A stretch of DNA of 62,903 nt from an uncultured Oscillibacter sp. (GCA_934574045.1 CAKTMK010000010.1:1-62903); one strand, 5' to 3'. Positions 41,379-50,676 are shown, numbered from the stretch's first letter. The notes: generated from the letters alone by a model not told the origin. Numbers and translations: made by a program.

Positions 41379-43250
41379 TCAGACGAGAAGATACGCGGAC
41401 CGGGGCGGAAGCTCCAGCCGGAGGAGTCCGTCCGCGGGGGAGAAGGACTGGTCCGAAAGCGCATCCCGCACGCCGGAGCCGCTCCACGGAAGCTCCAGCG
41501 CCGCGGGCGCGTCGCCCGCGTTGAACAGGGCCGTGGTCGTCTCGCCCTCCCAGCTCCGGGAAAAGGCCAGCACATGGCCCTCGGCGCGAAGATAGCGGAT
41601 ATCACCCTTTTGCAGAGAGAGACGGGAGCGGCGCAGCCGCCCCAGCAGGACGTGAAACGCCCGCAGCGCCGCGTCCTCCCGGCCCCACGGATAGGTGCGG
41701 CGGTTGAACGGGTCCTCCCAGCCCTCCATACCGGCCTCGTCGCCGTAGTAGATCATGGGCGAGCCGGGAAAGGCGTACAGCAGCGCCGCGGCAACGCGCA
41801 GGAGCGCCAGTCCACGTTCCCGCCGCTCCGGGGACAGGCGGAAGCCGGCGCGCTCCTCCTTGGACCCCGGCGTGTATTCCGCGCCCAGAACGGTCAGGAT
41901 GCGGGCAGTGTCGTGGGTGCCGAGGAAGTTAAGGGCGCTGTAAAAGGCGGGCGGAGGATAGTTCTCCCGGATGGTCTCCATGGCGGACTGGAAGTCGGCG
42001 GCGTCGCCGCCCTGAAGATAGGCCAGCGCGGCGGTGCGGAAGGGGTAGTTCATCAGCCCGTGGGTCTCGCCGCCCAGCAGGTACTTCCGTCGCCGGGAGT
42101 AGGCGATCTTGTTGGAGCCGTCCTCCCAGACCTCGCCCAGCAGAAAGCTGTCAGGCACCGTTTCGTCCATGGCGGCGCGGATGCGGGCAATAAATTCGTC
42201 CGGCAGCTCGTCCGCCACGTCCAGCCTCCAGCCGGACGCCCCGGCCCGCAGCCAGCGGCGGATAACGGAGTTTTCCCCGTCGATGATGAACTCTCCGTAG
42301 GATGGGCAGTCCTCGTTGACGGCGGGCAGCGTGCGGATGCCCCACCACGCGTCGTAGTCCGAGGGCCACGGGTGGAAGCTGTACCACGCGGAGTAGGGGG
42401 AGGTCTGGCTCTGGGCCGCGCCGGGGCCGGGGTAAAACCCCTCGGCGTTGAAATAGACGCTGTTGGACCCGGTGTGGTTGAACACGCCGTCCAGCAGGAC
42501 GCGCATCCCTCGCTTCCGGGCCTCGCGGCACAGCTCCCGGAAGTCCTCCTCCGTCCCCAGCATGGGGTCGATCTTCTGATAATCCGCCGTGTTGTACCGG
42601 TGGTTGGAGGCGGACTCAAAAATGGGGCAGAGGTACAGCGTGGTCACGGACAGCTCCGCCAGCGCGTCCAGCCGGGAGAGGATGCCCCGGAGCGAGCCGC
42701 CGAAAAAGTCCCGGTTGCGGACCTCGCCCTGCGCGTCCGGACGCCACTCCGGCGCATCGTCCCAATCGCCGTGGACCTGACGGTCACCAACCATTCCGGC
42801 TGGGTCCGGAACGGACAGGCGGCAGAATCGGTCTGGGAAAATCTGGTATGTTATGCCGCGGCCGAACCAGTCCGGCGTGGGACGGGAGCCGTCGTATACG
42901 GTGAGCTGCCAATCCCCGGTGCGCCCGTCGCTGCGATAGCCCGTGCCGTCCAGATCACAGCCGCTGCCATCGTCCCGCCAGAAGCGGAAGTGATACCAGA
43001 TCAGCTCCGGCTCCGAAGGAACGGCGAGTGTGAGGACGAAGCCCACGCGCTCACCCTCCGGGCCGATGCAGGAAAGCTCCCGCTCCTCCTGCCGCCCGGA
43101 AAACTCATACCGCAGCGCCAGCGCGCAGTGGGTAAAGCCCTCCCGCGCCAGCGGGCGGACGTGAAACGTCACCTCCTGGCCGCAGGACGCGGCGCCGAAG
43201 GGCGACTTGCAAAGCTCGCAGCGGGGGTCAAAAACAAAGGGTTCGCTCAT
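41379..43250 (-). CDS. GH13 alpha-glucan hydrolase (neopullulanase/cyclomaltodextrinase-like)
   Basis: A cytoplasmic enzyme (no signal peptide) that probably hydrolyses maltodextrins. The 623 residues have a beta-rich N-terminal domain (about 1-120, CBM34-like) and a GH13 barrel: region I DGVFNH (254-259), Asp344 nucleophile in GWRLDVADEL, Glu373 acid in LGEVWED, and Asp447 in FLGTHDTAR, then a C-terminal beta domain. The start MSEPFVFDPR follows AAAGGA. It lies between the mrdA terminator and the parA region, and no sugar transporter is near. Confidence 0.93.
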   Translation of the reverse strand: MSEPFVFDPRCELCKSPFGAASCGQEVTFHVRPLAREGFTHCALALRYEFSGRQEERELSCIGPEGERVGFVLTLAVPSEPELIWYHFRFWRDDGSGCDLDGTGYRSDGRTGDWQLTVYDGSRPTPDWFGRGITYQIFPDRFCRLSVPDPAGMVGDRQVHGDWDDAPEWRPDAQGEVRNRDFFGGSLRGILSRLDALAELSVTTLYLCPIFESASNHRYNTADYQKIDPMLGTEEDFRELCREARKRGMRVLLDGVFNHTGSNSVYFNAEGFYPGPGAAQSQTSPYSAWYSFHPWPSDYDAWWGIRTLPAVNEDCPSYGEFIIDGENSVIRRWLRAGASGWRLDVADELPDEFIARIRAAMDETVPDSFLLGEVWEDGSNKIAYSRRRKYLLGGETHGLMNYPFRTAALAYLQGGDAADFQSAMETIRENYPPPAFYSALNFLGTHDTARILTVLGAEYTPGSKEERAGFRLSPERRERGLALLRVAAALLYAFPGSPMIYYGDEAGMEGWEDPFNRRTYPWGREDAALRAFHVLLGRLRRSRLSLQKGDIRYLRAEGHVLAFSRSWEGETTTALFNAGDAPAALELPWSGSGVRDALSDQSFSPADGLLRLELPPRSAYLLV

Positions 43251-43293
43251 AAAAACAAGTCCTTTCCGGGGAAAAAGTGTGGGGGAGAGACGG

Positions 43294-43335
43294 AAAAGCG
43301 CTCCCCGGCCCCGCAAGGCGGGACCGCGGGAGCGC
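43294..43335 (-). terminator. Terminator after mrdA
   Basis: GCGCTCCC with GGGGAGCGC and inner GC pairs form a long imperfect stem, then TTTT on the minus strand, just past the mrdA stop. It separates the wall operon from the GH13 gene. Confidence 0.75.
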
Positions 43336-43341
43336 AGAGCC

Positions 43342-45435
43342 TCAGGGGATCAGCTCGTCCTCGCCCACGACGGTGTAACCGATCTCGTCCTTGGTAAAGT
43401 AGGCGTTGAGGATGTCCACGGCGGCGTTGGCCAGCGCCGCGCCGCTACCGCCCTTTTCGATCACGATGGCCAGCGCAATCTCCGGCTCGTCAAAGGGGGC
43501 GAAGCAGACGAACACGCCGTTGTTTTTCGTCAGCTTGGAGATCTGGGCGGTGCCGGTCTTGGCGCCCGCGTCCACTACGCAGCGGCTGAAGTAGCCGGAA
43601 AGGCTGCCCTTGGTGGTCAGGTCGTGCATCCCGTTTTTCACCGCCGTCAGATTCTCCGGCCGGATGCTGACGGTGTTCAGCGGGGTGGGGGCGTCCGCGT
43701 AGAGCACAGAGGAGTTGTCGTAGGATTTGACGGATTTGAGCAGATGGGCCGCGTAGTGGTCGCCGCCGCCTGCCAGCGTGGCGATGTAGTTGGCCAGTTG
43801 GACGGGAGTGAACAGATTGTCGGACTGGCCGATGGCGGCCATGACGGTGTTGCCGCCGTACCATGTCTGGCCGATGGATTCGGAGTACGCCGGTCCGGCC
43901 AGAACGCCGGGATCGTCGCCGATCTCAATGCCGGTCCGGCTGCCCAGCCCGAAGGCCGCGGCGTACTCGTCCAGCCGGTCGATGCCCAGCCGGTAGCCCA
44001 TGGTGTAAAAATAGTAGTTGCAGGAATTGGTGATGGCCTGCGTCACGTTTTGCAGTCCGTGGCCCGCGTGGTTCCAGCACCACGCGGTGAACGGCTCGGT
44101 CCCGGCGATCATGTCGGGATAATACCAAAGGCCCGTGTCCCGGATCTTCTCCGAGGTGGTGGTCACGCCGGACTCCAGCGCGGCGATGGCGGTGCAGGGC
44201 TTGAAGGTGGAGCCGGGGGCGTAGCGCCCCTGCGTGGCGCGGTTAAAGAGGGGGCGGCTCAGGTCGCTGTTGAGAAGCGCCACGTTCTGGCTGTATGTGG
44301 CCGGATCGAACGTGGGATAGGACGCCAGAGCCAGCACCTCGCCGGTGCCCACCCGGATCACCGCCGCGCCCGCGCCGCGGGTGGTGTTGCCGTCCTTGTT
44401 CAGGTCGGAAATGGTGTCGGCCAGGGCCTGCTCCGCTGCCTGCTGAAGGTCGATGTCCAGCGTCAGCGCCACAGTGCTGCCCGGCTTCGGCTGGGTGGTG
44501 TAGATCTCGTCGGTGATCTTGCCGTCCGCGTTGGAGGAGATCAGCCGCTTGCCGTCCGTCCCGCGCAGATAGTCCTCAAAGGCCAGCTCCACGCCGGATT
44601 TTCCGATCCAGTCCTCGCCGTTGTAGATGGCGGGGTCGGCGGCGGCCAGCTCCTGCTCGTTGATGCGGCCCACCGTTCCCAGCACATGGGCGGCGGAGGA
44701 GGTGGAATACTCCCGCACGGAGGAGGAGGACACCCGCGCGCCGCGGTAATTGCCGTCCTTGATGAGGGAGATCAGCTCCGTGTCCACGTCCTCGGCAAAG
44801 ACATAGGCCGTGGTGTTGACGATCTTGCGGACCTCCAGCTCATAGCGCACGCCGATCACCGCCCGGGCGTCCGCGTCCGTCCAGTCCGCGGGGATGGCGA
44901 AAAAGTCCCGCAGCCTGTCCATCATGGCGATGGGGGAGAGAATGGCGGAGAGCAGCTCGTCCGTCACGCTGTCCCGCGAAACGTTGGTGGAGAGGGTTTT
45001 CAGGCTCGACTGCAAAAACTTGGCGAATCGGCTGCGCTGGACGCTTCCGGCGGAGTCCACCGTATAGGCGTAGGGCGCGGCCTGCGTGATGGGCAGATTG
45101 TCCGCCCATGCCACGCCCCGCTCCCGGCACAGGCGGATCAGGCGCAGGATGGCCTCGTTTTCATCGTCGTCCTCGTTCAGAAGGGAGACGTCAAAGGTCA
45201 GGGCGTAGGTCTGCCGGCTGGAGACCAGCACCTGCCCGTTCCGGTCCGTCAGGACTCCGCGGGAGGCCTCCACCGTCTCCGTGGTGGTGATGGTGCGGAC
45301 GGACTGCTCCCGGTAATAGCTGCCGTTGCGGATCTGCGTGTCATACATCACGCCCACATACGCCAGCAGCACGCACAGCAGAAAGCCGCACAGAACGTAC
45401 AGCCGCCGGGCGCTGTTCGGTTTGGTTTCGATCAA
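43342..45435 (-). CDS. mrdA: Penicillin-binding protein 2 (class B transpeptidase)
   Basis: Elongation-specific peptidoglycan transpeptidase, membrane-bound with its catalytic domain outside. The 697 residues start at TTG (then IETKPNSARRLYVL), with GGGAGG 7 nt upstream. One membrane helix (about 12-30) is followed by a dimerisation domain (RGVLTDRNGQVLVSS) and the transpeptidase: Ser409-TFK, Ser471-CN and Lys626-TGTAQ. It ends the mreC-mreD-mrdA run. rodA is not in the window. Confidence 0.95.
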   Translation of the reverse strand: MIETKPNSARRLYVLCGFLLCVLLAYVGVMYDTQIRNGSYYREQSVRTITTTETVEASRGVLTDRNGQVLVSSRQTYALTFDVSLLNEDDDENEAILRLIRLCRERGVAWADNLPITQAAPYAYTVDSAGSVQRSRFAKFLQSSLKTLSTNVSRDSVTDELLSAILSPIAMMDRLRDFFAIPADWTDADARAVIGVRYELEVRKIVNTTAYVFAEDVDTELISLIKDGNYRGARVSSSSVREYSTSSAAHVLGTVGRINEQELAAADPAIYNGEDWIGKSGVELAFEDYLRGTDGKRLISSNADGKITDEIYTTQPKPGSTVALTLDIDLQQAAEQALADTISDLNKDGNTTRGAGAAVIRVGTGEVLALASYPTFDPATYSQNVALLNSDLSRPLFNRATQGRYAPGSTFKPCTAIAALESGVTTTSEKIRDTGLWYYPDMIAGTEPFTAWCWNHAGHGLQNVTQAITNSCNYYFYTMGYRLGIDRLDEYAAAFGLGSRTGIEIGDDPGVLAGPAYSESIGQTWYGGNTVMAAIGQSDNLFTPVQLANYIATLAGGGDHYAAHLLKSVKSYDNSSVLYADAPTPLNTVSIRPENLTAVKNGMHDLTTKGSLSGYFSRCVVDAGAKTGTAQISKLTKNNGVFVCFAPFDEPEIALAIVIEKGGSGAALANAAVDILNAYFTKDEIGYTVVGEDELIP

Positions 45436-45449
45436 GAAAGCGCCTCCCT

Positions 45450-45974
45450 TCAGCCGCGCCGGGCCGGATCGTCCAGACATTTGCGCCAGACCGCCCGGAA
45501 CAGGAAGAAAACGGGGAGGACCAGCGGAATGGATACCGCCAGCTCCCGCCCGCAGACGGAAAACACCGATCTCCACGCCGGGCGGGAGGACAGGGCGAAA
45601 ATCAGCCCGTGGAACAGCCCCGTCAGCACGAACGCGGCGGACGAGGTGGCCAGCGCGCTGAGAAAGCCGGAGGAGAGCACCCGGCGGGCAAGCCCGCCCG
45701 CCAGCATCCCGGCCAGCGGAAAGACCAGCGTGTAAAAGCAGGGGATGGGGGCGGAGATGGTCAGATCGCAGACAAGGCCCAGCGCCAGCGCGTATACCGC
45801 GCCGGGGAACGGTCCCTCCAGCGTGGCCAGCACCGCGGCGAGAATGGGATAGAGAAAGGGAAAAACGCCCAGCACGGACACGTATTGCAGCACCGCGCCC
45901 TGGACCGCGCAGCACAGCAGCGTGACCAGCGCATACAGTCCCCACTTATATACCGTTTCCTGTCTGGGCGTCAT
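45450..45974 (-). CDS. mreD: Rod shape-determining protein MreD
   Basis: A small integral membrane partner of MreC in the elongation complex. The 174 residues contain five or six membrane helices, starting YKWGLYALVTLLCCAVQGAV, with PFPGAVYALALGLVCDL as the family block. MreD proteins are poorly conserved, so the call rests on hydrophobic pattern, length and its place between mreC and mrdA. Confidence 0.88.
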   Translation of the reverse strand: MTPRQETVYKWGLYALVTLLCCAVQGAVLQYVSVLGVFPFLYPILAAVLATLEGPFPGAVYALALGLVCDLTISAPIPCFYTLVFPLAGMLAGGLARRVLSSGFLSALATSSAAFVLTGLFHGLIFALSSRPAWRSVFSVCGRELAVSIPLVLPVFFLFRAVWRKCLDDPARRG

Positions 45975-46005
45975 AAGCCATGCCTTTCCACGAAAAATGT
46001 CGAAA

Positions 46006-46848
46006 TCAGTCCACAATGTCAAAGGACTTAATGATAAACACCTGCGTCAGCGCGTCGAAGTCCACGCTGGGCGCGAGGATCGCGTAGGAGGTGGCGCCGG
46101 ACTCGTCCGTCTGGACCTCCTCCACCGTTCCGATCACAAGGCCAGAGGGGTAGTATCCGCCAAGGCCCGAGGTCATGACCAGATCGCCGTTGAGGAGCTG
46201 CACCCCGGCGGGGAGATAGTCCAGCCGCAGACGGCCCCGGGACATGAGGGAGAAGTCGCCCTCGGCCACGCCGATGTCGTCCGTGCGGAAGACCAGCGCG
46301 CCCAGCGACGTGTCCGTGTCGATCAGGTTCAGCACCGTGCACCAGTTGGCGCCCACCTCGCTGACCACGCCCACCAGCTCGCCCCGCTCGGTAATGACGC
46401 AGTCGTTCTGCTCCACGCCGTGGTCCGTGCCGCGGTTGAGGGTGAGATAGCTGGTCCAGTTGGAGGTGGAGTGCTCGGTGATGGTGGCGGCCTCAAAGTC
46501 ACTCAGGTCCCGCCGCTGCTCCCGCAGATTCAAAAGCTCCCGCAGCCGCCGGTTCTCCGCCCGGTCGCTCTGGGCCTGACGGACCTCGGCCTCCATCTCG
46601 GAGATCTGGCGCTTGAGCTCCTCATTCTCCGCCTTAAGCGCGGTGGTGTCCTCATAGTAGTTCTGCTTGTCCGCCAGCCAGCCGTGGACGGCGGTATACG
46701 CCGCCCGGAAAGGCGACGTGACCGTCTGCGCCAGATTGACCAGCGGGGAGGAGGTGGTGCTGAATACGGAGAGCACCGCCAGCACCACGGACAGCACCGC
46801 CGCCGCGAACAGGACCCAAAGCCCGTAACGCTTCAGAAATTCTTTCAA
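46006..46848 (-). CDS. mreC: Rod shape-determining protein MreC
   Basis: A bitopic membrane protein that scaffolds PBP2/RodA outside the membrane. The 280 residues start at TTG (KEFLKRYGLWVLF), have one membrane helix (about 9-30), a coiled coil (about 62-110) and a beta-barrel-like C-terminal region (SYLTLNRGTDHGVEQNDCVI, then TSGLGGYYPSGLVIGTVEEV). No mreB precedes it; maf does. Confidence 0.94.
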   Translation of the reverse strand: MKEFLKRYGLWVLFAAAVLSVVLAVLSVFSTTSSPLVNLAQTVTSPFRAAYTAVHGWLADKQNYYEDTTALKAENEELKRQISEMEAEVRQAQSDRAENRRLRELLNLREQRRDLSDFEAATITEHSTSNWTSYLTLNRGTDHGVEQNDCVITERGELVGVVSEVGANWCTVLNLIDTDTSLGALVFRTDDIGVAEGDFSLMSRGRLRLDYLPAGVQLLNGDLVMTSGLGGYYPSGLVIGTVEEVQTDESGATSYAILAPSVDFDALTQVFIIKSFDIVD

Positions 46849-46890
46849 AGCAACGACCTCGACAAAAAGTGATATCCCGCTCCGCTTTGC

Positions 46891-47469
46891 TTAGTTGAAG
46901 CAGTTGACGCCGAAGCGGCTCAGAATGCGGCTCAGCCGCAGCATGGGCAGGCCCATCACGTTGAAAAAGTCGCCGTGGATGGCCTCCACCAGCAGCGCGC
47001 CCCGGCCCTGTACGCCGTAAGCGCCCGCCTTGTCCATCGGCTCGCCGGTGTGGATGTATTGCAGCAGCTCCGCCGGAGAGGCAGGGCGGAAAATGACCTC
47101 GGTGGACTCGGACTCGGTGTACTGCACGGCGCTCTGCTTCACGGACACGCCGGTGCAGACCAGATGCTTGCGGCCCTGAAGCTGCATCAGCATCCGCAGG
47201 GCGTCCGCCTCGTCAGCGGGCTTGCCCAGCCGCTCGCCGTCCACGAACACCATGGTGTCCGCTGCGATCACGATGCTGCTGGGGTTGCACTGCGCCGCCA
47301 CCGCGTCGCACTTCTTCCGGGCGATGAACTCCACGGTCTGGGTGGGATTCAGCCCGGCGGGATAGGTCTCGTCAATATCCGGCTTGCGGATCTCAAAATC
47401 CGAAATGCCCATGCGCTGCAGCAGCTCCTGCCGCCGGGGAGAGCCAGAAGCCAGAATGATCTTTGCCAT
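46891..47469 (-). CDS. maf: Maf-family nucleotide pyrophosphatase (dTTP/UTP type)
   Basis: House-cleaning enzyme that hydrolyses non-canonical or excess nucleoside triphosphates; Maf is also linked to septum control in Bacillus. The 192 residues start MAKIILASGSPRRQELL (the phosphate-binding SxSPRR motif), then IVIAADTMVFVDGERLGKP and VQGRGALLVEAIHGDFFNVMGLP. A Maf gene beside mreCD is a common arrangement in Firmicutes. Confidence 0.95.
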   Translation of the reverse strand: MAKIILASGSPRRQELLQRMGISDFEIRKPDIDETYPAGLNPTQTVEFIARKKCDAVAAQCNPSSIVIAADTMVFVDGERLGKPADEADALRMLMQLQGRKHLVCTGVSVKQSAVQYTESESTEVIFRPASPAELLQYIHTGEPMDKAGAYGVQGRGALLVEAIHGDFFNVMGLPMLRLSRILSRFGVNCFN

Positions 47470-47532
47470 AATATGTTCCTCCTGTTGCGCTGGCGGCTCT
47501 GCCGCCAGAAAATAAATGGGTTTCCGCCGCGC

Positions 47533-47964
47533 TTACCGCCCGGTGGAGCCGAAGCCGCCCCGGTCAGGGCCGTCCAGATGCTCCACCGCGGTGAATTCCA
47601 GCCGCGGCTGGTGGGCCATAACGCGGAACTGGCAGATGCGCGCACCCTTTTCAATGGTCACGTCCCGGGTGGCATAGGCCGGGAGACGCCACTGGTCGTT
47701 GTCGCCGCAGTAGCTGTTGTCCACCACGCCCATGGAATTGGTCTGCAAAATGCCGTAATTTTTAAAGGTAGAGCTGCGGGGGACGATGTGGGCCTCGTAC
47801 CCGGCGGGCAGGGCGATGGCCACGCCCAGCGGGATCAGGCGGAACTCGCCCGCCCGCAGCGTCACCGTTTCGGCGGCCTGCAGGTCGATCCAATCAGACT
47901 TTCCGTCCACATAGCGCAGCGGCTCCAGCCCGCCGCAGAGATAGCGTACCTTAATCTCCATCAT
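47533..47964 (-). CDS. dut: Deoxyuridine 5'-triphosphate nucleotidohydrolase
   Basis: Hydrolyses dUTP to dUMP, which keeps uracil out of DNA and feeds dTMP synthesis. The 143-residue protein carries the trimeric dUTPase motifs: PRSSTFKNYGILQTNS (motif 2), GVVDNSYCGDNDQWRLP (motif 3), RICQFRV (motif 4) and the C-terminal arm RGGFGSTGR (motif 5). The first motif (LIPLGVAIALP) is clear. GGAG lies just before two adjacent ATGs; either could start. It sits in the zapA-to-mrdA cluster. Confidence 0.94.
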   Translation of the reverse strand: MMEIKVRYLCGGLEPLRYVDGKSDWIDLQAAETVTLRAGEFRLIPLGVAIALPAGYEAHIVPRSSTFKNYGILQTNSMGVVDNSYCGDNDQWRLPAYATRDVTIEKGARICQFRVMAHQPRLEFTAVEHLDGPDRGGFGSTGR

Positions 47965-48029
47965 AGCATACTCCATGGTCAATACGAAACGTAGAATAAA
48001 TTGTAAATTATACAAAAAGTCGGACCCAT

Positions 48030-50162
48030 TTACTCCACGCCCCGGTCAAAAAGACCGCGGGTGAACGATTCGGGCGCGGCGGCGCCGGAGCGGTAAGCCT
48101 GAAACACGCGGACGCACTCCTCCGGCGTCTCGTCGGTGAAGCGCAGGCGGGCGTACCGCAGGCCAAGGCGCTTCCAGTCGTCCCGGTCGGCCAGATACAG
48201 CGGGCGGCTGTTCTGGATCTCCGTCCGGTGGCCCCACACGGGCAGCAGCGGGAATTCCGCGCCGGTGCGGTCGGTCAGGGCATGGGGCGTCTCGCAGGCG
48301 CAGCCCGCGCCGTTGCGGATCAGGCAGTTTTCCGTCAGCATCAGCGGCAGGCGGCCATAGACAATGGCCTCGCAGGGAAGGACCTTCGGCAGGTCCCGCA
48401 GCTGCGCCGCCCGCAGCTCAAAGGAGAGGGCGGCGGAGGAAAAGCCCTTGTCCGCCAGATATTCCAGCGCCCGCCCGTTGAACACGTTCAGGCCGAAGTC
48501 GCCGTAAAGCGCAAGGCCCGTCCCCCGCAGCAGGGGCAGGCAGCCCAGGTTCCCCGCCAGCGCGGCGGAGATGCCCAGCGCCTTCGCCCGGACCAGCAGC
48601 GCCCGAATTTCAGGCTCGTCCCGGTCCCGCCAGACCCGGGGCAGGATGGCGCAGTATTCCCCGGAAAACGCAGGGAGCGCGTCCATCCCGGCGATCTGCT
48701 CCAGCGGCAGGCAGATCCGCGCCGGGGCGCAGGCCAGCAGCTCCGGCGTGAGCTGATCCGGCCGGGAGAGGGAGCAGGTCAGCTCCGGCGGACCGGAGAA
48801 GGGGTGATCCTCCGGCGGAGGGGGCGCGGGCAGCTCCCGCCGCTTCGGCGGCGCGGTGCGCGCCGCGGAGAGCTGGGAGAGCGCCTCCCGCCGCAGAGCG
48901 TTCACCGCGGCGGCGGGAAGGGAAATGCCGCCCTCCGCGTCCACGGATACGTCCGCGCAGCGATAGGCCGAGCCGCCGGTCTTTTTCAGCCGGTCCGCCA
49001 GCTCCTGAGCTGTGACGGCCCGGTTCCGCGCCCGCTCCGGCGCGGGGCCGGAGACGGTGACGCTGCGGCCCTCCTCATCCCAGACGGTCAGCGTGCAGGG
49101 CGCGTCCAGCCGGAACGAAGCATTCATCGTCACCGGAACGGTGCGCAGCCCGCCCTTTTCCACGGCGGCCTTCGCCGCGGCGAACAGCTCCTTGGGGTCC
49201 TGCGCGTCCGCCGGACGGACGCCGAAGAGCGCCGGGCCGGTCCGGCCCCGCCAGTAGCCGTCCGTAAAGCCGGAGCGGGAGAACGCGGCCTCCAGCGCGG
49301 CGGATTCCGCCGCCGTCGGCCCCCGCCGCTCCCGCAGGAGACGGGCGTACACCCCCGTGACCACCGCCACGTACTCCGGGCGCTTCATGCGCCCCTCCAG
49401 CTTGAGACAGGCGGCGTTCATCGCGGCCATGTCCTCCAGCGCGGCGGCAAGGCAGTTGTCCTTCAGGCTCAGGGGATAGGCGTTTTTCCCGGGCCTGCCC
49501 AGCATGGGCGGCGGCGGGCCTGCGGGGCGGACGTTCCGGGGCTTTCCAGACTGCTCCGTGAGCGTATAGGGCAGGCGGCAGGGCTGAGCGCAGCGGCCCC
49601 GATTGCCGGACCGCCCGCCGATCAGCGCGCTCATGGCGCACTGGCCGGAGTAGCACATACAAAGCGCCCCATGCACAAACAGCTCAATTTCCGCCGGGCA
49701 GCGCCGGCAGATGGCGGCGGCGTCCTCCCGGGAGCATTCCCGGGCGATCACCACCCGCTCGCAGCCGTCCGCCGCCGCCTCGCAGGCACCGCCGGAGGTG
49801 AACAGGCTCATCTGGGTGCTGGCGTGGAGGGGAAGGTCCGGCAGCGCGGTGCGCAGCAGGCGCAAAAGCCCCAGATCCTGCACCAGCACCGCGTCCACGC
49901 CCAGCGCCGAGGCGGATGCCGCGCACCGCAGCGCCGCGTCCAGCTCCCGGTCCGTCACCAGCGTGTTGAGCGTCAGATACACCCGCACGCCCCGCTCGTG
50001 GCAGTAGAGCAGCGCCTGCGCGAACTCCTCATCGGAAAAGTTTTTTGCGCTGCGGCGGGCGTTGAAGCTGCCCCAGCCCAGATACACCGCGTCCGCGCCG
50101 CATTCCACGGCGGCGCGCAGCGCCTCCGGCGAACCGGCGGGGGAGAGAAGCTCGGGACGCAT
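48030..50162 (-). CDS. Peptidase U32-family protein
   Basis: A 710-residue protein of the U32 (collagenase-like/RlhA) family. Members include RlhA, which hydroxylates 23S rRNA in E. coli, so a protease role should not be assumed. The conserved core is LLSPAGSPEALRAAVECGAD, then ELFVHGALCMCYSGQC with the metal-binding cysteines, GNRGRCAQPCRLPY. The C-terminal half (from about 400) is the extra domain of the long forms and repeats the Cys-rich ending (GAGCACETPHALTDRTGAEFP). Its ATG overlaps the zapA stop by 1 nt (TGATG), as in many Firmicutes. Confidence 0.9.
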   Translation of the reverse strand: MRPELLSPAGSPEALRAAVECGADAVYLGWGSFNARRSAKNFSDEEFAQALLYCHERGVRVYLTLNTLVTDRELDAALRCAASASALGVDAVLVQDLGLLRLLRTALPDLPLHASTQMSLFTSGGACEAAADGCERVVIARECSREDAAAICRRCPAEIELFVHGALCMCYSGQCAMSALIGGRSGNRGRCAQPCRLPYTLTEQSGKPRNVRPAGPPPPMLGRPGKNAYPLSLKDNCLAAALEDMAAMNAACLKLEGRMKRPEYVAVVTGVYARLLRERRGPTAAESAALEAAFSRSGFTDGYWRGRTGPALFGVRPADAQDPKELFAAAKAAVEKGGLRTVPVTMNASFRLDAPCTLTVWDEEGRSVTVSGPAPERARNRAVTAQELADRLKKTGGSAYRCADVSVDAEGGISLPAAAVNALRREALSQLSAARTAPPKRRELPAPPPPEDHPFSGPPELTCSLSRPDQLTPELLACAPARICLPLEQIAGMDALPAFSGEYCAILPRVWRDRDEPEIRALLVRAKALGISAALAGNLGCLPLLRGTGLALYGDFGLNVFNGRALEYLADKGFSSAALSFELRAAQLRDLPKVLPCEAIVYGRLPLMLTENCLIRNGAGCACETPHALTDRTGAEFPLLPVWGHRTEIQNSRPLYLADRDDWKRLGLRYARLRFTDETPEECVRVFQAYRSGAAAPESFTRGLFDRGVE

Positions 50163-50509
50163 CAGCGGCGGTTCCCGTTCCCGCCGGACTTCTGATCCAG
50201 CTTCTGCTGGAGACGGAAGACCTCCCGCTTCAGCTCGGAGACTTCCGCCTGCGCGCGGCTGGCCTCGTCCACATAGTCCTTGATCTGGGCGCGGAGCTTT
50301 TCCGACGCGTCATAGGACTTGAACAGCTCGTCCGCAATGTTGGCCGCGGTCAGCACGGCGGCATCCGTCCGCCCCACCTTCGCGCCGGTGAGGATCGCGT
50401 CCATCTTCTCGCTGACATAGGACCCCACCTTTTCCATGTATTCCGGGGATTCGTCGGCCACAAAGTTATAGTCCTCGCCGCAGATCGTCATGGTAACGCG
50501 GTTTTTCAT
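50162..50509 (-). CDS. zapA: Cell division protein ZapA
   Basis: Bundles FtsZ filaments at mid-cell. The 115 residues start MKNRVTMTICGEDYNFVAD, the globular ZapA domain (VTMTICGEDYNF), then a long coiled coil (about 65-108, KLRAQIKDYVDEASRAQAEV on) for tetramer formation. It is the first gene of the run zapA-U32-dut-maf-mreC-mreD-mrdA. Confidence 0.92.
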   Translation of the reverse strand: MKNRVTMTICGEDYNFVADESPEYMEKVGSYVSEKMDAILTGAKVGRTDAAVLTAANIADELFKSYDASEKLRAQIKDYVDEASRAQAEVSELKREVFRLQQKLDQKSGGNGNRR

Positions 50510-50575
50510 CCTGCGATTCCTCCTTGTCCTCCGCCGCCTGCCCGGCGGCGCGATCCGACAGTTTTACAGCATAGT

Positions 50576-50581
50576 ATTATA
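50576..50581 (-). promoter_or_regulatory. zapA operon promoter (extended -10)
   Basis: A consensus TATAAT with TGC before it (extended -10) on the minus strand, 67 nt before the zapA ATG; the -35 is poor (TGGAAT at 17 nt). Confidence 0.6.
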
Positions 50582-50647
50582 GCATATCCAACCGCCGGAT
50601 TCCAGCCCTTTTCCGCACTGGGAAAAAGTTTTGGCCGCGTTTTGGAC

Positions 50648-50676
50648 TTGTCAGGAGCGGTCAAGTCGTATACAAT
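50648..50676 (+). promoter_or_regulatory. dnaD-dnaI promoter
   Basis: TTGTCA, 17 nt, TACAAT on the plus strand, 59 nt before the dnaD start. Confidence 0.7.

Noticed and set aside
43207..45735. An 842-codon plus-strand open frame opposite mrdA
   Set aside because: Gly/Val/His/Arg-rich antisense shadow with no domain; mrdA shows full penicillin-binding motifs.
45998..46005. TGTCGAAA, a Spo0A-box match between mreC and mreD
   Set aside because: It lies within an operon with no promoter nearby, so it is most likely chance.
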